A program made the translations under genes and the position numbers. From an uncultured Bacilli bacterium (GTDB lineage: Bacteria; Bacillota_I; Bacilli_A; RF39; UBA660), in the NCBI GenBank assembly GCA_944363995.1, contig CALVVV010000047.1, forward strand, positions 1 through 9,545: 9,545 nucleotides of DNA. The letters are read 5' to 3'. The notes under the pieces are model-generated. The model made no database searches. It was not told the origin of the DNA and was given only the letters and a program-made list of their open reading frames with translations. Each line of letters opens with the position of its first letter. Position 1 is the stretch's first letter. This document shows, piece by piece, positions 5,281 to 9,545 of this stretch.

Positions 5281-5309
5281 AACACTCAACAGTTAATATT
5301 CCCTATATA

Positions 5310-5338
5310 ATTATACTATAAATTAACTTCATATACAA
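5310..5338 (-). promoter_or_regulatory. Unit 3 peptide promoter
   Basis: On the minus strand TTGTAT (5338-5333), a 17-bp spacer and a perfect TATAAT (5315-5310). The predicted start is near GGG at 5303. Confidence 0.8.
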
Positions 5339-5368
5339 TATCATTGTTAATTTTTAATTAATTTATTT

Positions 5369-5489
5369 CAATGTATTTGTCAAGGAAGCTTGTACATAAA
5401 AAAATGAATACTTAACTTTTCCACGTTGAGTACTCACCTGTTAAAACAGTTTTGTACTTAATCTATAAGATTAGGTACTATTTTTTTAT
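5369..5489 (+). pseudogene. Unit 4: decayed antitoxin half-unit
   Basis: This copy keeps the CAAG..CTTG hairpin (5381-5392), the long hairpin (5406-5416 with 5425-5435) and the terminator. It lacks the -35 and half of the -10: upstream homology runs to TTTATTT (5368) and resumes at CAATG, a deletion of about 24 bp relative to unit 2. The second TATAAT and GGG are also changed (TACATA, ATG). On the right, homology ends after the reversed last codons of the peptide (ATA AAA AAA TAG at 5489-5478); the rest of the peptide gene is gone and the rdgB-like gene ends there instead. It is probably not transcribed from its own promoter. Confidence 0.75.
5454..5487. terminator. Unit 4 terminator, possibly reused by the ruv-rdgB operon
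   Basis: An 11-bp stem (GTACTTAATCT 5454-5464 with AGATTAGGTAC 5468-5478, one G-U) with loop ATA is followed on the + strand by TA and seven T residues. It lies 13 bp from the rdgB-like stop codon and is the only hairpin available to end the leftward operon. On that strand, though, only a weak T4 follows (near 5445). Confidence 0.65.
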
Positions 5490-5499
5490 TAATTGCAAA

Positions 5500-6117
5500 T
5501 TATCTATTACAATTAATTTTTTTTATTAATTTTTTTAAAGCAACATATCGATAAGTATCTTCTAATTCTTCAGCTGTTAATTGATTAAATACTTTATTAA
5601 TTCCTTTTAAAATAAATACTGAATAAAAATATGGCTTTTTAATAGGTTCAATAATTTCATTTGATATAACACCTTCACTATATGCTGTCTCTTGAAAATA
5701 TGATCCTTCATAAAAAAATGTAACTACACATTTATAAATAGCTTTTCTGTTTTTATTATCTTTTAATTTTCTTAAAACTTTATTTACGCATTCATATTCA
5801 GGCAAATTAGGATTATTTTTTAACTCTTCTTCAGCATATCTTGCAGTATATATACCAGGCTCACCATTTAAACTTTCAACAAATAATCCCGCATCATCAG
5901 ATATAATTGGATAATTAATATTGTTATCTTTACAAAACATATATATAGTTTTAGCTTTTATAAGAGAATTTTTCTCTAATGTATTACCATTTTCTTCTAT
6001 TTCCCCCAAATTATAATTTATATCATCAAGAGTTAATATTTCTATATCTAAATCTTTTGTTATTTTTAACAAATCACTTATTTTTCTTTTATTAGTTGTA
6101 GCAAAAATAACTTTCAT
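5500..6117 (-). CDS. rdgB: RdgB/Ham1-like non-canonical purine NTP pyrophosphatase, divergent C-terminus
   Basis: This family hydrolyses ITP, dITP and XTP to monophosphates, keeping deaminated purines out of nucleic acids. The N-terminal half is canonical: FATTNKRK (5-12), EENGNTLEKNSLIKA (41-55, matching the TxxENAxxKA block) and the catalytic SDDAG (73-77) followed by GEPGIYTARYA (85-95). The C-terminal substrate pocket is unusual: the FGYDP-type motif reads PYFYSVF (162-168) and the SHR motif reads TYR (188-190). Substrate range may therefore differ, so the symbol is tentative. The length of 205 is normal. It starts 1 nt after the queA stop with no strong ribosome binding site, which suggests translational coupling. 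It is the last gene of the operon. Confidence 0.85.
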   Translation of the reverse strand: MKVIFATTNKRKISDLLKITKDLDIEILTLDDINYNLGEIEENGNTLEKNSLIKAKTIYMFCKDNNINYPIISDDAGLFVESLNGEPGIYTARYAEEELKNNPNLPEYECVNKVLRKLKDNKNRKAIYKCVVTFFYEGSYFQETAYSEGVISNEIIEPIKKPYFYSVFILKGINKVFNQLTAEELEDTYRYVALKKLIKKINCNR

Positions 6118-6118
6118 T

Positions 6119-7135
6119 TTATCTCTTCTTTATAAACATACTATCGCCAAAACTAAAGAAACGGTAATTATTTTTTATTGCTTCATTATAAGCATTCGTA
6201 ATATATTCTTTAGTAGCGAAAGCACTTACTAACATAACTAAAGTTGATTTTGGTAAATGAAAATTAGTTATTAAACAATCAATGGCTTTAAATTTATAGC
6301 CTGGATAAATAAATATATCAGTCCATCCACTACATTCTTTAAATTCACCATATAAACTCATTATTGTTTCTAAAGTTCTAGTCGAAGTTGTTCCTACAGC
6401 AATTATTCTTTTTTTATGGTTATTTAATATTTCTGCAGTTTCTTTACTCATTATATAAAATTCACTATGCATTTTATGTTTAGTAACATCTTCAACATTA
6501 ACTGGTCTAAAAGTTCCCAAACCAACGTGTAAAGTTATTGGTACAATTATAACGCCTTTTGCTTTTATTTTATCTAATAATTCATTTGTAAAATGTAAGC
6601 CTGCTGTAGGTGCAGCAGCACTTCCTTCATTTTTGGCATAAATAGTTTGATATCTATTTTTATCCTTTAGTTTTTCGTGAATATAAGGAGGTAGTGGCAT
6701 CGTCCCTAATTCATCTAATATTTCATACAAAATACCTGTATAAATAAATTCAAATATTCTTATTCCTTCATCTTTAACTTCGATACATTTTACTTTTAAT
6801 TTATCACTAAATTTAATTATAGTACCTACTTTTACTCTTTTTGCTGGCTTTACTAAACATTCCCAATTATTATTAATTTCTTTTAACATCAATATTTCAA
6901 TAACGGCATTAGTCTCCTCTTTAACACCAATTAATCTAGCTGGTATTACTTTAGTATCATTAATAACTAATATATCATCTTTTTCTAAATAATCAACAAT
7001 ATCAGTAAAATGTTTATGTTCTATCTTTCCTGTTTCTTTATCTAAAACTAATAATTTAGAGGCATCTCTTTTTTCTAAGGGTGTTTGTGCTATTAAATTT
7101 TCAGGTAAGTAATAATCAAAATCATCTGTTTTCAT
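6119..7135 (-). CDS. queA: tRNA preQ1(34) S-adenosylmethionine ribosyltransferase-isomerase QueA
   Basis: QueA adds the ribosyl part of S-adenosylmethionine to preQ1 at position 34 of GUN-anticodon tRNAs, making epoxyqueuosine. Family blocks are clear: DYYLPENLIAQTPLEKRDASKLLVL (7-31), VINDTKVIPARL (57-68), EGSAAAPTAGLHFT (170-183), HVGLGTFRPV (203-212), TTSTRTLE (249-256) and FIYPGYKFK (275-283) followed by TNFHLPKSTL. At 338 residues it is full length. Its start overlaps the end of the upstream UDG-like gene by 14 nt. A ruvA-ruvB-queA order is common in Bacillota, but here another gene separates ruvB from queA. No other queuosine gene is in the window, so preQ1 or queuine supply cannot be judged. 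Confidence 0.95.
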   Translation of the reverse strand: MKTDDFDYYLPENLIAQTPLEKRDASKLLVLDKETGKIEHKHFTDIVDYLEKDDILVINDTKVIPARLIGVKEETNAVIEILMLKEINNNWECLVKPAKRVKVGTIIKFSDKLKVKCIEVKDEGIRIFEFIYTGILYEILDELGTMPLPPYIHEKLKDKNRYQTIYAKNEGSAAAPTAGLHFTNELLDKIKAKGVIIVPITLHVGLGTFRPVNVEDVTKHKMHSEFYIMSKETAEILNNHKKRIIAVGTTSTRTLETIMSLYGEFKECSGWTDIFIYPGYKFKAIDCLITNFHLPKSTLVMLVSAFATKEYITNAYNEAIKNNYRFFSFGDSMFIKKR

Positions 7136-7781
7136 AACTTCCTCCTATTATAAATTTTATATCTTCTATTGCTTTATCCATATTAAATCTTCCATTACCA
7201 ACTGGATAATATACTGAATAGCAATTATAATTTTTACCATTTATATTTTTTATAAACAATTTTTTTCTACATTGTGATACCGATATTTTTTCTTTTAAAA
7301 ATATCGAACTTATTTGTTTACCAAATAGTACAATAACTTTAGGATTTATTATTTCTATTTCTTTATATAGTAAATCTAAATATTTTTCATAAACACTATT
7401 AGGTAACTCTCTAGCATCTATTTGTGTACATTTACCTAAATTAGTTATAAAATATTTATGATTTATAACATCTTGATAAACTTGATAAGCAAAATCTTCA
7501 TTCCAATCTTTACCTTTAATACTTTTTATTTTTAAATATATATTTTCATTTAATAAATTTAATTGATAAAATAAATCCCAAATATTTTTGCTTCCAATCC
7601 AAGGCGCTCTTATGCCTTTCCATTCTTTATAAGATGCAGTATTTTTACCAGTTGGATTCATAAAAACAAAACAAATATTGGGATTAGCAGTACAACCACC
7701 ATTATAAATAGAATTTAATTCTTTGGCGCCATATATTTCTTGTAATCTATCATATTCTTTATATAAATCCTCTAATTTCAT
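7122..7781 (-). CDS. Uracil-DNA glycosylase superfamily-like protein
   Basis: Tentatively a member of the uracil-DNA glycosylase fold superfamily, whose members remove damaged bases such as uracil from DNA. Supporting features in order: FVFMNPTGKN (38-47), in the place of the GxxPG motif that binds the base; YFITNLGKC (110-118), like the xITNxxKC strand of families 4 and 5; NPKVIVLFGKQ (146-156), matching the xPxxIxxLG segment; and YYPVGNGRFN (191-200), where the HPSP motif usually lies. The usual catalytic Glu/Asp of motif A and the HPSP His are not evident, so activity and substrate are uncertain. There is no iron-sulfur Cys cluster of the family 4 spacing. At 219 residues it is typical in size. 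Its ATG overlaps the ruvB stop (ATGA). Confidence 0.65.
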   Translation of the reverse strand: MKLEDLYKEYDRLQEIYGAKELNSIYNGGCTANPNICFVFMNPTGKNTASYKEWKGIRAPWIGSKNIWDLFYQLNLLNENIYLKIKSIKGKDWNEDFAYQVYQDVINHKYFITNLGKCTQIDARELPNSVYEKYLDLLYKEIEIINPKVIVLFGKQISSIFLKEKISVSQCRKKLFIKNINGKNYNCYSVYYPVGNGRFNMDKAIEDIKFIIGGSYENR

Positions 7782-8794
7782 AATTCTTCCATATTTAATC
7801 GATTTTGATGATTTATTTTTAAATGTTCATATGCTTTATCAGTTACAATTCTACCTCTTGAAGTTCTTTTTAAAAAACCCTTTTGTAATAGATAAGGTTC
7901 ATAAACATCTTCAATAGTTGTTACTTCTTCTCCTATACTAGAGGCAATCGCATCTATTCCAACTGGACCACCATTAAATTTTTCGATTATTGCTTTTAGT
8001 AAATTATAATCGGTTTCATCTAAACCTAATTCATCCACTTTTAGTTTATCTAAGGCTAAAGTAGTTATTTTTTTATCGATTACACCATTGCCCATAACTA
8101 AAGCATAATCTCTTACTCTTTTAAATAATCGATTACAAATACGAGGCGTTCCTCGACTTCTTTTAGCTAACTCAATAGCAGCATCATCTTCGATAGGTGT
8201 ACTTAATACGCGACTAGTTCTTTTAGCAATATTAGTTAATTCCTCAATAGTATAATAATTTAATTTAGAAATAATACCAAATCTATCACGTAATGGACTA
8301 GTTAAATCGCCAGTTCTAGTAGTCGCTCCTACTAATGTAAAAGGTGGTAAATCAATTCTAATACTTCGACTACTTGAATCACTGCCAACAATTATATCTA
8401 AAGTAAAATCTTCCATTGCAGAATATAATACCTCTTCAATATATCTAGGTATTCGATGAATTTCATCGATAAACAAAACATCACCTGGCTCTAAAGTAGA
8501 TAAAATTGCCGCTAAGTCACCAGTTTTTTCAATAGCTGGACCACTGGCCGTTTTAAGATTAGAACCTAGCTCATTAGCTATTATATTGGCTAAAGTTGTT
8601 TTGCCTAAACCAGGGGGGCCATATAATAAAACATGATCTAATGGTTCTTCTCTTAATTTAGCTGCTTTAATAAATACATTCAAATTTTCTTTTATTTCAG
8701 TTTGACCAATATATTCATCTAAACTATCCGGTCTAATCGTTTTTTCAAAAGTATCCTCTTTTAATTCTTTATTAGTTACAACACGTTCATCCAT
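7778..8794 (-). CDS. ruvB: Holliday junction branch migration ATPase RuvB
   Basis: RuvB forms hexameric rings that, with RuvA, drive branch migration of Holliday junctions. The N-terminal linker RPDSLDEYIGQ (21-31) is canonical. Walker A GPPGLGKT (59-66), Walker B FIDEIHR (108-114), sensor GATTR (156-160) and PLRDRFG (167-173) with the arginine finger follow. The C-terminal winged-helix domain with GGPVGIDAIASSIGEE and the RGRIVT region is complete. The length of 338 is normal. The start overlaps the HAD gene end by 8 nt, and the TGA stop overlaps the next start. The identification is secure. Confidence 0.97.
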   Translation of the reverse strand: MDERVVTNKELKEDTFEKTIRPDSLDEYIGQTEIKENLNVFIKAAKLREEPLDHVLLYGPPGLGKTTLANIIANELGSNLKTASGPAIEKTGDLAAILSTLEPGDVLFIDEIHRIPRYIEEVLYSAMEDFTLDIIVGSDSSSRSIRIDLPPFTLVGATTRTGDLTSPLRDRFGIISKLNYYTIEELTNIAKRTSRVLSTPIEDDAAIELAKRSRGTPRICNRLFKRVRDYALVMGNGVIDKKITTLALDKLKVDELGLDETDYNLLKAIIEKFNGGPVGIDAIASSIGEEVTTIEDVYEPYLLQKGFLKRTSRGRIVTDKAYEHLKINHQNRLNMEEL

Positions 8795-9299
8795 TATTAT
8801 TCTCCTTTATATAATTTAGTAAATTTAACCAATTATCAATACTTTTTAGCCCATCATAATAATTATTAAATAACAAAACTTTTATTCCATATTTTTCTAC
8901 AGCTAAACAATTATTAATAGAATCATCAATAAATAAATCTATGCCTAACTTTTTACAGATTTTAGCTTTATCCTCTTCAAAACAATCAAAATAAATTTTT
9001 TTGATAGGCAATTGATTAAATTTTACAAAATCTCTAGTCAATTTTTTTAAATTATTAGAATAATAACTACTTCGAGCAGTTATTATGTATAATTCATTAC
9101 ATTTACTTAATTCATTTAAAACTTTTTTAGCATTAGGTTTTAATTCCAAATTTTTAGTAATATCATCAATATGTTTAATATAAAAATTCCTTTTTTCTTC
9201 AAAATTAGCAAATTCTTTCAAATTATATTTTTTTAAATATTCTTTTACCTTTTTAGTTGTATCAACAATGGTATCATCAAAATCAATAGCTATTTTCAT
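8787..9299 (-). CDS. HAD-family phosphatase, possibly a 5'(3')-deoxyribonucleotidase-like enzyme
   Basis: All four HAD motifs are visible: DFDDT (6-10, nucleophile D6 and acid D8), Thr in IITAR (72-76), Lys in EDKAKIC (109-115) and FIDDS (123-127). The protein is small (170 residues), with a short helical cap after motif I. It resembles NT5C-type deoxyribonucleotidases and their uncharacterised relatives, but the substrate cannot be told from sequence. It sits between ruvA and ruvB, overlapping both (ATGA with the ruvA stop, 8 nt with ruvB), so it should be co-translated. A nucleotide phosphatase would fit the rdgB-like gene in the same operon; this is inference. Confidence 0.8.
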   Translation of the reverse strand: MKIAIDFDDTIVDTTKKVKEYLKKYNLKEFANFEEKRNFYIKHIDDITKNLELKPNAKKVLNELSKCNELYIITARSSYYSNNLKKLTRDFVKFNQLPIKKIYFDCFEEDKAKICKKLGIDLFIDDSINNCLAVEKYGIKVLLFNNYYDGLKSIDNWLNLLNYIKENNNG

Positions 9300-9545
9300 T
9301 TTAAGAATAATTTTAATGCCTCCTTTATTTGCTCTTCTAATGATAAAGTTGAATTTACTTGCTTAATAATTTTTAAAATATCATTTGTTTTATACCCCAA
9401 ACCTTTAAGCACTTCTACTAATTCATCATTATTATTGTTGACAATAGTACTATTAGGATTTAACTTTCCTTTTAAATCTAAAATTATTTGTCTAGCAACT
9501 TTATCACCAATTTTAGGAAATTTTTTTAAATATAAAATATTTTCT
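9296..9545 (-). CDS. ruvA: Holliday junction DNA helicase subunit RuvA, C-terminal part (partial)
   Basis: Only the last 82 residues are in the window; the gene continues beyond 9545. The frame opens with ENILYLKKFPKIGDKVARQI, the second helix-hairpin-helix of RuvA (usual form LxKxPGIGxKTAxRIxxEL), followed by LDLKGKL. A variable Asn-rich linker leads into domain III (DELVEVLKGLGY... SLEEQIKEALKLFLK), which contacts RuvB. The usual PGIGKKTA reads FPKIGDKVA, a mild divergence. The TGA stop (9298-9296) overlaps the ATG of the HAD gene. The frame was read directly from the minus strand and has no internal stop. Confidence 0.9.
   Translation of the reverse strand, partial: ENILYLKKFPKIGDKVARQIILDLKGKLNPNSTIVNNNNDELVEVLKGLGYKTNDILKIIKQVNSTLSLEEQIKEALKLFLK

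Larger units (their letters stand above)
4314..5490. repeat. Tandem array of three type I TA-like units plus a decayed fourth
   Basis: The 1.2 kb between the glycosyltransferase and the rdgB-like gene is filled by head-to-tail copies with periods of about 347, 353 and 328 bp, measured between equivalent GGGAATAC (or TGAATAC) positions near 4376, 4723, 5076 and 5404. Each complete unit contains a rightward promoter, a rightward small RNA with two hairpins, a convergent leftward hydrophobic peptide gene and its promoter. Unit 4 keeps only the small-RNA half. There is no transposase, no terminal inverted repeat and no long ORF, so this is not an insertion sequence. The period is far too long for a CRISPR array. 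The arrangement matches convergent type I toxin-antitoxin loci such as par/Fst. Assignment to that class is inference. Confidence 0.8.

Noticed and set aside
4314..5490. CRISPR array or insertion sequence
   Set aside because: The repeats are about 350 bp with internal promoters and terminators, not short repeats with unique spacers, and there is no transposase or terminal inverted repeat.
7723..7917. 64-residue ORF on the + strand
   Set aside because: It is antisense to the UDG-like gene and ruvB, both supported by motifs.

Overview
The window is a very AT-rich bacterial chromosome segment. Its gene set (tmcAL, miaA, queA, ruvAB, rdgB-like), AAGGAGG-type ribosome binding sites and low G+C point to a low-GC Bacillota, probably a Bacilli/Erysipelotrichia-like or RF39-like lineage. 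TGA is a genuine stop: it ends tmcAL, ruvB and ruvA exactly where the families end, and Trp is encoded by TGG. This argues for the standard code rather than the mycoplasma code. The lineage is inference.

Layout. Positions 1-125 hold the terminator of an upstream gene, a 17-bp tandem repeat and the tmcAL promoter. tmcAL (126-1181, +) makes the tRNA(Met) C34 acetylation enzyme. A short DUF308/HdeD-like membrane protein (1262-1636, +) follows. It looks truncated, because a terminator hairpin lies inside its reading frame and is shared with the convergent miaA. miaA (1581-2465, -) and a WG-repeat-like protein (2489-3154, -) form a two-gene unit read leftward from a TTGACA-16-TATAAT promoter. A family 2 glycosyltransferase with a helical-repeat tail (3252-4328, +, TTG start) lies to the right.

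The most interesting region is 4314-5490, about 1.2 kb with no long ORF. It contains three tandem units of about 330-350 bp plus a decayed fourth half-unit. Each complete unit has (a) a rightward promoter, TTGACA-17-TAYAAT; (b) a short rightward RNA with a 5' hairpin and a U-tailed terminator; and (c) a convergent leftward gene with its own -35/-10, a strong AGGAGG-type ribosome binding site and a 27-29 residue peptide starting Met-Lys-Lys-Lys and continuing as a single hydrophobic segment. The peptide gene ends on the terminator of the rightward RNA, and the 5' ends of the two RNAs are partly complementary. This is the layout of a type I toxin-antitoxin locus like par/Fst of pAD1, but the peptide does not resemble Fst. 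I interpret it as a tandem array of a probably undescribed Fst-like family; this is inference from sequence only.

The right part (5500-9545, -) is one compact leftward operon: ruvA (partial) - HAD phosphatase - ruvB - uracil-DNA-glycosylase-like protein - queA - rdgB-like. Adjacent genes overlap or are 1 nt apart. It combines Holliday junction processing, base/nucleotide sanitation and queuosine synthesis. The decayed fourth half-unit of the array lies directly downstream of its last gene.
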